From Cryptomeria japonica (lineage: Eukaryota; Streptophyta; Pinopsida; Cupressales; Cupressaceae), in assembly GCF_030272615.1 (NCBI RefSeq), contig NC_081408.1, positions 605,609,673-605,669,672 on the forward strand: DNA of 60,000 nt. The letters run 5' to 3'. Below, piece after piece: positions 1-8,955 of this stretch (the first letter of the stretch is position 1; each line of letters opens with the position of its first letter). Position numbers and translations under genes: made by a program. The notes beneath the pieces were generated by a model, which had not been told where the DNA came from, ran no database searches, and worked only from the letters and a program-made list of their open reading frames with translations.

Positions 1-1
1 G

Positions 2-1985
2 CATCTAAGATAGTTTTGTTTTTCCTTTCAACAACTCCATTCTGTTGTGGTGTCTGGGGTGCTGATAGCTATCTTCTGATTCCATTCACTTCATAGAATG
101 TATTAAAGTCCCTAGATGTAAATTCTCCTCCTTGATCTGATCTTAAACATTTGATTTTCTTACCGGTTTCATTTTCAACCATTGCTTTGAATAGTTTGAA
201 CTTTCCAAGTGCTTCTGATTTTTCTCTGAGAAAAGTAACCCAACACATTCTAGAATAGTCATCAATGATTATCATGAAATATCTATCACCTTGTAAGCTT
301 TTAGTTCTAGCTGGACCACATAAATCAGTGTGAATTAAATCAAGAGCATTATTTGATTTTTCTGGAATACTTTTGAAACTAGCTCTAACTTGTTTTCCAA
401 ATTGACATTCCTTACATACTGTATTTTGAGGTTTGATAATTTTAGGTAGATCTCTAACTGCCTTAGTAGTACTGATCTTTACCATGCAATCAAATTTTAC
501 ATGATAGAGTCTCTTACGCCATAACCAACTTTCATCTATATGTGCAATTAAGCATGTCTTTTCACTGTTATTCAAATGAAAAATATTACCTCTAGTCTGA
601 TTACCGATTGCAATTTCCAAACCAGTTCTGTTCATGATTTTGCATTTTCCATTTTTAAATTGTAACTGAAATCCTTTCTCAACTAATTGACCAACACTCA
701 AAAGATTATGCTTTAATCCTTCAACATAGTAGACATTGTCAGTGTTATGCTTACCATCAAGAGATATTGAACCCTTACCTTTGATTGAACAAGATTTGTC
801 ATCTCCAAATCTCACTAAGCCTCCATTGTATTCTTGAAAGTTCAAGAATTTACCTTTGTCTCCTGTCATATGATGTGAGCATCCTAAATCAATGATCCAT
901 TCATCCTTTACTTCAACTTTAGCTGCCAGGGCCTATACTACCGGTTGAGCAGTAGGTGCCAGTTGATCTTCTGTTAAAGCAACAAAAACCCATCCATTGT
1001 CTGCCAGATCCTCATCAGAATCATCAGTCGCACCTTCATCAGCAATGTAACAAGATTTGTCTTTATTCTTCTTAAATCTGTATCTTTGATATTTAGGGTT
1101 AGGCTTGTATGTTCTTCTAGCTTCTTCTCTTAATATAGCATGTCTATCAGGGCATCTTGAAGCCATATGACCAATCTTATTGCAGTTAAAACATTTAAAG
1201 GGTGCTTTACCTTCATACTTGCTTCCAACTGGAACTTTAGGCATTTTCCTTGCAAATAGTGCTTCAAGTTCTTCATTTTCTTTCCTACTTTCTTCAAGTT
1301 CTCTTGCATAAAAGTCTTTCCAATCAGATTTGTCAAATGATGGAGTAGATGATGTTGATGCTTTGAAGGCCAAATCTATCTTTATAGTAGTAACAGGACC
1401 AAATTCCTCAATTTCAAAAGCTGAAAGTTTCCCAATCAATGTATCCCTAGTTACTGATGTATTAGGCATTGTTCTCAACTCATTTATAGCAATAACCTTC
1501 ATTTTGCATGCCGGTGGCAATCCTCTTAAAACTTTTGAAACAATTTCATCCTCACTTAAGGTTCCTCCACAACATTTAATACCCAAAATAATTTCATTTA
1601 CTCTTTCCATAAAAGCAAAAATCCTTTCATCTTCTTCCATTTTCAGAAGTTCATACCGGACTCGGAAGCTTTCAAGTTTTGCAATTTTGACTGTGGAATC
1701 TCTTTCATTCAGTGTTTCCAAATGATCCCAAATAGCTTTAGCAGTAGACCTATCTGATAGTCCCATGATTTGTTGATCTGATAATGCACTCAAAAGTGCT
1801 TCTCTTGCTTTGCAATCATTTTCCTCATCTTTTGTCAAGTTAGCTAGGTTGGGTTGACCTAGTATAGCAGGAGTATAACCATTTTGTGTAACATCCCAGG
1901 TGTCCTTTCCAATGCAATTTAGACGTGTCTCCATTCTGATATTTCATATGCCATAGTTGGTTCCATCAAGTTTAGGACTATCCAT
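2..1985 (-). pseudogene. copia gag-pol polyprotein (gag, protease, integrase N-terminus), three in-frame stops
   Basis: The frame starts at the ATG at 1985-1983 (MDSPKLDGTNY, the usual copia gag start) and stays in one frame to the window edge. It has a gag domain of the UBN2 type, a CCHC zinc knuckle CFNCNKIGHMASRC near 1190, an aspartic protease site IIDLGCSHHM near 890, a GAG-pre-integrase segment with CKEC near 410, and integrase core motifs HTDLCGP, SDQGGEF and QNGVVERKN. Stops interrupt it at 1944-1946 (TGA), 933-935 (TAG) and 69-71 (TAG). Each is one transition from the residue usual in the family (Trp, Gln, Gln). The protease triplet reads Asp-Leu-Gly where Asp-Ser-Gly is normal. The expected first His of the pre-integrase zinc site is Arg. 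There are no frameshifts, so decay seems moderate. It is not functional as it stands. Confidence 0.9.
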
Positions 1986-2048
1986 CCTGAAATAGTTAGT
2001 ATACATTGGATCTCCTCAAGCTGTTAAACTTCTGCAAAAGAGGACTAA

Positions 2049-2060
2049 GCTCTGATACCA
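2049..2060 (-). other. Primer binding site of element A
   Basis: The minus strand reads TGGTATCAGAGC, complementary to the 3' end of plant initiator methionine tRNA, two bases from the LTR end. This is the standard copia primer site and fixes the LTR boundary. Confidence 0.9.
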
Positions 2061-2062
2061 AT

Positions 2063-3117
2063 TGTTAGGTCCCAGAGACAACTGAGAGGGGGGGGGGAGG
2101 TGAATCAGTTGTCTAATAAATTTAAACTAAAAACAACTTAACCAACTTAATGCTTAATACCGGTAAACCAGTTAAGTATGCTGGTAGACAGTTTTAACAG
2201 TTAATTGCTATACCAGTAAAGATTAATGCATGAAACATAAACACAAAGACATCCACAACACATAACACCAATATTTGTACGTAGAAACCCTGTAAGGGGA
2301 AAAACCATGGTGGGAAACCTTACCCACAATCAGATGATACTACTGCAGATAGTAAGTGTACATAAATGGGGTCTACACATGCAGAAAGGCCAATAGCCTA
2401 GAGCTCAATGCTCAATCACAAAATAGGAGTCACACCGACAACAGTTGGATGGTTAAATCCAATAAGAATGTACTGCACAAAATAGCATCTTCATATGCTG
2501 AATTTAGTACTGGTGTAATGCTGATATGCTTTCACAAAAACCTAGCTTCACCTTCAAATGATGTCTTCATGTATAGCTCTTCTTAATCTTGCATATACCT
2601 TCACACAATTCTTTTTCACATTCCACACTTGATCTTACAAATAAGATCTTACTTTTATACCATAACCTAAGACCAATTTTAGTAGGTCGGCTCTACAAGA
2701 TATTACAATAAAACATTTTACAAACAATATAATATCCAATGCAATAACCAATTGAACATGTCAGCTTAGTGCATTTACAACAATAATTAATCATCTCCAT
2801 AGCGTGCCATGTTGATCTGGAAAAGATAAACCTGTCAGTGTAACCCTAGACCTATTTGTCGGCAACAACAAATATGCAACTGTGAATATACCAATGAACA
2901 AAACTTCAAGACAAGATGTCCAGATGATGTCTTCAACATAACCATGTGTCTTCCATGCCATTCCAAGTGTCGATGATCATTATATCTTGCTGTTGTACCA
3001 TATACTAGTAATTGTGCAATAGTTACTTGCTTGCTGGTGAATGCTGCTGGATCTCCAAAGTGCTAGTGTTTTAGTAGGTGTTGACATCAATGACAAAACC
3101 ATACCTAAATACCAATA
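2063..3117 (-). repeat. 5' LTR of copia element A
   Basis: The plus-strand boundary TGTTAGGTCCC at 2063 directly follows the primer site and is the complement of an LTR end ...GGGACCTAACA. The far end is placed at ACCAATA (3111-3117) because the adjoining sequence resembles the complement of the Y/W LTR start (a TGTTGG start and a CATCAATGACA stretch); CCAATA would be a one-base change from CCAACA. The block 2340-2470 matches the U5 region of elements Y and W in inverse orientation. A run of G (about 2089-2098) corresponds to the poly-C tract near the end of all LTRs of this group. The outer boundary is uncertain by several bases. Confidence 0.75.
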
Positions 3118-3222
3118 GGGAGCACATATTGTTGGAAATGATTGTTCCAGGTATTTTATCATTTAATTGTCATCTACATTTAATTATAAATATTGCAGTA
3201 AAATGGTCATAATAATTATGTA

Positions 3223-4091
3223 ATGTTTTTGTTCATTCGATTAGGTAAGTACCAAGTTAAAGATATGAATGTATATATTGAGCCTTTTATCGATGAGTTG
3301 TTGGAGTTATGGAATGGTGTCACTATGTATGACGTCTCTAGACCAATAGGACAAAGACAATTTCAATTCCATGCGATGCTTGTATGGACAATACACGATG
3401 CCCTAGGGCTAACACATTTTTGTGGTATGTTATAGTGTTCAAGTTGTGCATGATAATTATAATTAAAAAAATTAACATATTTAATCCAATTATACATTAT
3501 CTTGCAGGTCTTTAAACAAAGGGAAAATTTGCATGTCCAGTTTGTGGTCCAAAGATGAAATCTCGTCATTCAAAAAGTTTAGGAAGCAGGTGTTTGATGA
3601 GTATAGGCACTTTCTCCACAAAAAGCATAAGTATCAAAATACTTAAAAACATCTTTTCAATGGGAAAGAAGAGAATACATCAAAGCCACGAAGAATGACA
3701 CCTCAGCTGTGGAAGTTGGAATATAATAGAATTAATCGTCAAGGTAATGCAATTCCATCTAATGGTTGATGTCATAAAACATCTTTTCTATTGTGTTTTG
3801 TTTACTGATGATGTGATTGATGATTGTGAAGGTCGTCAAGGCATTAATGACCACCTTCCTAAGGAACTAAAAAGTTATCCTCGACAATTTAGTAGGTTTC
3901 CCTACTACGAGCAGTTACAAATTGTGCATTTGTTTGATACTATGCATATTGGAAAGAATATAATAGAGACATTATGGAAAATATTGTATGGAAGGCGTGA
4001 CAAAGAAAAAAATGTCAAAATTTGTATTGACATTCAGGAATCCAATCATGCAATGAAAAATGTCATTCAATTAATGGGGAATTTAGAGTGA
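3223..4091 (+). pseudogene. CACTA (En/Spm) TNP2-type transposase fragment
   Basis: Three pieces in the correct order match the Transposase_21 (TNP2) family. The first is DMNVYIEPFIDELLELW...FHAMLVWTIHD (3262-3402). The second, after an intron or indel, is TKGKFACPVCGPKMKSRHS (about 3515-3575), followed by a segment with FNGKEE near 3655. The third is GINDHLPKELKSYPRQF...LFDTMHIGKNIIETLW (3840-3980). Stops, frame changes and possible introns separate the pieces, and the N- and C-terminal parts of a normal TNP2 (usually far longer) are missing. In autonomous CACTA elements this protein carries out excision and insertion. I cannot locate CACTA termini. The fragment ends about where the TGTAATGTCCC terminus of the next block begins. 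Confidence 0.8.
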
Positions 4092-4349
4092 TGTTGGGGG
4101 GGGGGACAAATGAGCTTCCACCTTCATGTGGTTGGCCCTGTTAAGTAGATAATATTAAACTATTCTCGAAACAAAGTGAAGCTCAATAAGATAACACAAT
4201 TTTCAATATTTCATTATGTTGCACAGTTAATCTTATTGAAAAATGTGCATTGAATCTTAATTGCAGGGTCCAGATGAGCCAATACGAACAACAACACCAC
4301 AAGTTGCTGGGTATAATGTACTCCCATATTGTCTTGTATGTACACTAAC
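4092..4349. other. No gene seen; flank of the CACTA relic
   Basis: A short AT-rich stretch with a run of G at 4097-4106. No coding similarity is recognised. Confidence 0.5.
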
Positions 4350-4538
4350 TGTAATGTCCCTACTAGTTAGAGATCATTGTCCTGCAAAACAGATTGTTAG
4401 AACACAACAAAAATATATACATAACTAATCTAATTTGCAATTAAAGTTCAATTACTTAATTAACACTAATTTCAATTCTTAAAAAGGATACGAGTGCAGC
4501 ACTAGGACATGTCCTTTGGCGGCTGTGGAGCTTGCCTT

Positions 4539-4965
4539 CTTGGAACCCATCTTGGTTCCAAGCCATATCAGGAAATCGAAGGTTAATTCAATTCCTGTCT
4601 TGGATGTAATTTCTTACACCCAAGCCATCCAAGAAATCGAAGGTTAATTCGATTCCTGTCTTGGATGTAATTTCTTACACCCAAGCCATCCAGGAAATCG
4701 AAGGTTAATCGATTCCTGTCTTGGATGTAATTTCTTACACCCAAGCCATACCAAGGAAGACCATCATATATGATCAATTCCTTGCCTTGGATGATGCATC
4801 TCATCATCCAAGTCTACTAGAGAGGACCAACCAGATCCGTCTCTTCTTGGATGAAATTTGTCAACCAAGCCATACATATATGCATATAGATATTCAGTAT
4901 ATACTGCCTACCAGGGATTATCATAATCCCTCCATTAGGCTAAGGGAATTTCCTCCCTATAGCCT
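4539..4965. repeat. Chain of consecutive hairpins with differing stems
   Basis: In order: 4539-4562 CTTGGAACC/GGTTCCAAG (9 bp, perfect); three CTTGGATGTAA/TTACACCCAAG hairpins (4599-4745); 4752-4784 CAAGGAA/TTCCTTG enclosing the palindrome ATCATATATGAT; 4786-4812 CTTGGATGATG/CATCATCCAAG (11 bp, perfect); 4846-4869 CTTGG/CCAAG; palindromes TATATGCATATA (4877-4888) and CAGTATATACTG (4895-4906); 4913-4931 AGGGATTAT/ATAATCCCT (9 bp, perfect) inside GCCTA/TAGGC; 4937-4965 AGGCTAAGGGA/TCCCTATAGCCT. Stem sequences differ while pairing is kept. Confidence 0.85.
4570..4745. repeat. Tandem repeat of a 60-61-bp hairpin-forming unit, three copies
   Basis: Three near-identical units each contain an AATCGAA/TTCGATT inverted repeat followed by CTTGGATGTAA-TTTC-TTACACCCAAG. 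The second hairpin lies at 4599-4624, 4660-4685 and 4720-4745, giving spacings of 61 and 60 bp. Differences between copies are single bases. Confidence 0.9.
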
Positions 4966-5162
4966 CCATCATATAATCACATTAATGTTACATTTTACAA
5001 TTCATTACTATTTTCCATTCCATAATTTACATCTTCATGTACATATTCTTTAATCTTTCTAATGATCCTAAATATACATACATATTCTACATAGATACCT
5101 ATCTTTATTGCTACATTCATATAAGTAATCATTAGAGATATATGTATTCATAAAAATGCATT

Positions 5163-5208
5163 AATATATATGTGTGTGTGTGGTACACACATCCACACAC
5201 ATATATAC
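5163..5208. repeat. TG/CA-rich hairpin
   Basis: A (TA)n(TG)n run followed by a (CA)n(TA)n run forms a long imperfect inverted repeat around 5183. It may be a microsatellite that arose in a palindromic context. Confidence 0.6.
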
Positions 5209-5339
5209 CTTAAGACTTCTTAACCCCTCTTACCTGTATGCAGATCGTAGCCTGCGGTTGGAGTTTGCATTGTAGATGTCGCCTACAAATTGGGAGTCCA
5301 CCGTCAGCCTCAAGTCCCTTTCTTTCATCCCGGTTCTCT

Positions 5340-5456
5340 CCTTTGTGCTCCACGAAGGCTTCTCTTTATACCCTGTGGAAGGGGAGGGTCGTGACCCACC
5401 ATAGGGTCCCTTCCATAGGAAGGGGTGTGACGGTGGTCGCAGCCCAGGCTGCGACC
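5340..5456. repeat. GC-rich hairpin cluster
   Basis: CCTTTGTG/CACGAAGG (5340-5358), CCTGTGGAAGGG/CCCTTCCATAGG (5372-5419) enclosing GGGTC/GACCC (5386-5397), and a perfect 10-bp pair GGTCGCAGCC/GGCTGCGACC with a 2-base loop (5435-5456). The block 5220-5510 is clearly richer in G+C than its surroundings. Small open frames here overlap on both strands, as expected of a palindromic GC-rich tract, and I do not call them genes. Confidence 0.8.
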
Positions 5457-5519
5457 CCCGTCCCACCACTTCCCACGGGGGGCCATCATGGTGTCTTTCC
5501 CATACACCACTTCACTCAA

Positions 5520-8290
5520 TAGTACGTTTAATCCTTTTAAGTTAAATAATACTTTTCTAATATATTAACATTCTATTCATTTATTTATATTTTTAACTTT
5601 TATAAATGAATGATTTAAAATAAATAAATGTTTCAACATAAATAAACGATTTAATATAAATAAATGGTATTTAATGATTTATTTCTAATTTTAGTAAATT
5701 AACATCATTTAACCAATTTACATTAGGTGATAAATCCGGTTTATCACAGACTAACACTATGAGTTGCTTCTAGTGCTGATATCGGCCATGGTGCGAGTGA
5801 AAAAGTTGTGAATATGCCTCATCCTTGTAAGTTTTTTTATTAGTTGACATTTTCTTTAGCATTTTTTTATTTTCCTTATCATTTTCTCTGCCACTGCATT
5901 CTATGGCATTGTATTTGATTTTTTCTCTATACTCACATGACCTTAATAGTCATTTTGAATATAATCTTTAATGATACCAATGAGGGACTTTTCTTAATTG
6001 ATTGTTCCAAATGGCTTTGGCACCTCATTACTATTCTAAATACCTTGTAGCAAACTATGTTTTCTCTTATGTTGAAATAACCTCAATCATTGTCTTATGT
6101 TTGTCTACAAATGGTGTTCATTAGTTATTTCTTGTGTTTGATGGTCCATTTCATTTCCATCCAATGTGATTGTTGATCTCTAGCTCTATAAATGATCCTT
6201 ATAATGATTCTCTTCAATGAAAAACATCATTGTGTTGTTGATGACCATTTATGATTGCTACCCATTGAATCTAGCTCTTGCTGATAAGTTTCTTTCTTGT
6301 ATATAATAGTGATTCTTGATTGCTACCTATTGAATCTAATGCTTGATGTTGTCCTATATGCTATCAATCATTCCTGGTAAAAGCCACTGACCTGCCTTTG
6401 CTTGTACACCAATCACCAAGCTTGGTGTTGTTAAAAGAAACCATACTTTCATAGTAGGAACCACTATCAAGATTGTTTTACTAGAAAATTCCTTGGTACT
6501 AGAGCCACAAAATAGTCTTTTGATGGTCGATCACTAATCTTTTGATGGTTGATCACTAGTCTTTTGATGGTCAATAACAAACTCTTATTTCTTTGATCTT
6601 GTCACTATATTTGAAGCCTTGAAGATTTGCATTTTATGTTGCTCTAATACTATTTCATTTTGAGTTTTTTATGCCCTTAAATTCTTGTAACCTCTACTCT
6701 AATACTGGCAAATAATTTCAAATCTGCCTCTAGTCAAACATGTCTAGACCTAGGACTATGAACCTTTATCTTCCTATGGCTTACTATGTTCAATGTTTCT
6801 CATTGTGTATATTTGTATCATTGTACTCAAAATGGAGAATGGATTATGCTATCACTATTGCTATCATCAAGTCTTCTCTTTGGGCACCTTTATGTGAAGC
6901 GTTCCTATCAATATGTCCTAATCATGCCTTATGAAGGGGCTTAGTTTTTGTGTGGGATTGCTCTTCACTAATGAAAGGCTCATGTTTGTATTTGTCATTG
7001 TGAAGGTTTGAGAATATTTCTTCTTCCATTATCAAAATCTTCTCATGGCACCATTTTATCTTTTCTTGCTAATGATTTCTTGAATACAATAGTACTCTTA
7101 TTCATTATTTGGGACTGGGAAACACACATTAATGAATCCATGTCTTAAAATTACACAACTATGAAATGTATAAGTAATTCATGATGAATATGTTGAGAAA
7201 ACTACTATGATACTAATATAAGGAAGTACAAGGAGGGAGAACGTTGATGAAGTCCTCTTCTAAGTAGCCCACCGCATGGTAGTTGATCGGTGGTCCCATG
7301 AGGCCAAGGGGGTGTAAGACAGAGTCCACCACTCTTGGGCTTAGAGGGGAAGGACATTTAGGACACCCTATTGTATCTTTCTAGTATCTAATAAAATTGA
7401 TTATTAACAAGGAGATAAGGTTGGAATTGATGAAGGGAAACGATGATATGATACCTCACTAGGTAGCCCACCTCATGGTATGACCGGTGGTCCCATGAGG
7501 CCAAGGAGGCTCTGGATTTCACTCCTCCCTTGGGCCTAGGGTAGAGGGTCTCTTGGACACCTCATCATTCCTCTTACTCCCATTTTTTTATGATTGAGCT
7601 CCTATAGGGAGTTGAACAAGGCCCTAGTTAAGTTAATTTAGGCTTAATTATCTTTCTTTAGGGATATATAATATATTGGATGGTTATATATACTGTTTCC
7701 TATCACAGTTTGAAGAACCAAGAGGAGGAATAGAATCATCACAAGAATATCATATGGAGAAGAAGATTATCTTATGCAGTTGCTATGAAAAGTAATAAGA
7801 TGCAGATTTGAATGAGAACTACATCGGGTATGATTTCAAAGGAAACCATTATGAGATCATTCTTTGCACTATAGCCTTATCAGTATAACATCAGAATGCT
7901 ACAAGATTACAATTCTCCATTTGAAATAGAAACCATATCTCTTTAAGCGATATTACCATATTAGAAATTGCATGTACTAAAGTATAATATCTAAAACAAC
8001 AATATTGTAGTGAGTGATGACAGTATCAAACCTTACATTTAATATATTAAGGGATTGAATTAGAGATAACACTTCAGTCATAGTGAACCTAAATAAGTGC
8101 GTGACATATTCCCCATTGTCTAATTCAAGATAAGTTCTAAATCCTGAGATTTTCCTAGATTAATTTTTTTAGTTAAATATTATAATAGACTATATTCAGT
8201 TTTTGATAAAATTATACTTATTAATATATTACAATTCTCATATTAAGTTGGAATGATTGTCTCGGGACTGAATACATCAAATCCCAAAAG
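5520..8290. repeat. AT-rich non-coding stretch with short internal repeats
   Basis: No gene is supported. Visible structure: three ~22-bp tandem copies around TCTTTTGATGGTCGATCACT at 6514-6580; a sentence-like duplication containing GATTGCTACC(C/T)ATTGAATCTA at about 6253 and 6319; and a degenerate direct duplication of ~130 bp (7255-7385 and 7455-7580) sharing TAGCCCACC and GGTGGTCCCATGAGGCCAAG. The short frame at 6740-6934 has no recognisable domain. Confidence 0.5.
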
Positions 8291-8301
8291 GGGACATTAC
8301 A

Positions 8302-8464
8302 AGTGGTTGGGAATGAAGTTGGGGGTTAGTGCCGGATCATGGGGGGCCAAAAAATGGCAATGTGAAAAAATAGCCTTCTCCACTCGCCTAAAAATGCAAA
8401 AATCCATGTTGACTTTTTGCTTGGCCTAGGTGTTAGTACACCTTGGCATGGTAAACACCTAAGC
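8302..8464. other. Left border region of a putative large DNA element
   Basis: Contains GTTGACTTT followed by a hairpin (GCTTGGCCTAGGTGTT ... AACACCTAAGC, about 8421-8464). The region 32200-32240 has an inverse arrangement: a GGCTTGC/GCAAGCC hairpin, then AAAGTCAAC. The segment CATTGCCA next to a T-run on the minus strand near 8355 recurs near 28475. These scattered inverse matches suggest related termini, but no clean terminal inverted repeat or TSD could be drawn. Confidence 0.35.
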
Positions 8465-8676
8465 AAATCGGATATCCAATTTTTATTTGAAATTTTAAAT
8501 TAAAAAATAAATTATATAATATATAATATAATATTAGATTAAAAAATATTATATTATATTATATAATATAATAATATATTATATAATATATTATTATATT
8601 ATATATTATATTATTATATTATATAATATAATGTTATGTTAAAATAATTGAAGTATAAAAATTGGATATCCGATTT
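8465..8676. repeat. Foldback (MITE-like) element with perfect 22-bp arms
   Basis: The arms 8465-8486 and 8655-8676 are exact reverse complements over 22 bases, each carrying an ATCGGATATCC core. The interior is almost pure A+T with many TATA/TAATAT inverted runs, so the whole 212 bp can fold back. A third related site, AATCCGATATCCG, lies at 8747-8760. Confidence 0.8.
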
Positions 8677-8955
8677 TCTGAGACAATATATTTCGACCGT
8701 GACAGCTCGTGAGTTATTTTTAACCCACAGGCTGCGTGATTTTTGGGAATCCGATATCCGTTTTTTTGCCCAAAAATTGCTAAAAAATACATTAAAAGGT
8801 AGATTTTTATTGTTTTCAATCATTTTCATTCAATTTTTGTATTTTTTTTAATGTTTATTTGTTTTTTCATTGAAAATTTGGTTTTTTAAAATCAAATACA
8901 AAATTGTTTAAATTTGTTAACTAAATTCAATTGTTTACATTCAATTAGGTTAAAA

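Larger units (their letters stand above)
1..3117 (-). mobile_element. Ty1/copia LTR retrotransposon A, 5' part, runs off left edge
   Basis: Reading the minus strand from 3117 downward gives a 5' LTR, a methionine-tRNA-type primer binding site, a short leader, gag, a protease site and the start of the integrase core. The order protease then integrase, with RT expected further left, is the copia order. The RT, RNase H and 3' LTR lie outside the window, so the TSD cannot be checked. The last ~40 bases of the LTR, the PBS and the first ~40 bases of the leader closely match those of elements Y and W elsewhere in this window, which suggests a shared replication cycle. Confidence 0.9.
4350..8301. 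repeat. Possible long solo LTR or non-autonomous element with TGTAATGTCCC termini
   Basis: TGTAATGTCCC (4350-4360) and its exact inverse GGGACATTACA (8291-8301) face each other 3.95 kb apart and have the TG...CA form of LTR ends. No coding domain was recognised between them. The five flanking bases (CTAAC and AGTGG) do not match, so this is either a rearranged insertion or two unrelated ends. The interior holds hairpin-rich DNA (4539-5456), AT-rich spacers and two degenerate copies of a ~130-bp segment. Confidence 0.35.

Noticed and set aside
5230-5522. Overlapping frames in the GC-rich island
   Set aside because: They are open on both strands because the sequence is palindromic and stop-poor; no domain is seen.
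6740-6934. Hydrophobic 64-codon frame
   Set aside because: It is a single short frame in AT-rich spacer, with no homology or gene context.
4350-8301. Calling this a proven solo LTR
   Set aside because: The flanking 5-mers do not match and no second copy is available in the window, so it is listed only as a low-confidence repeat.
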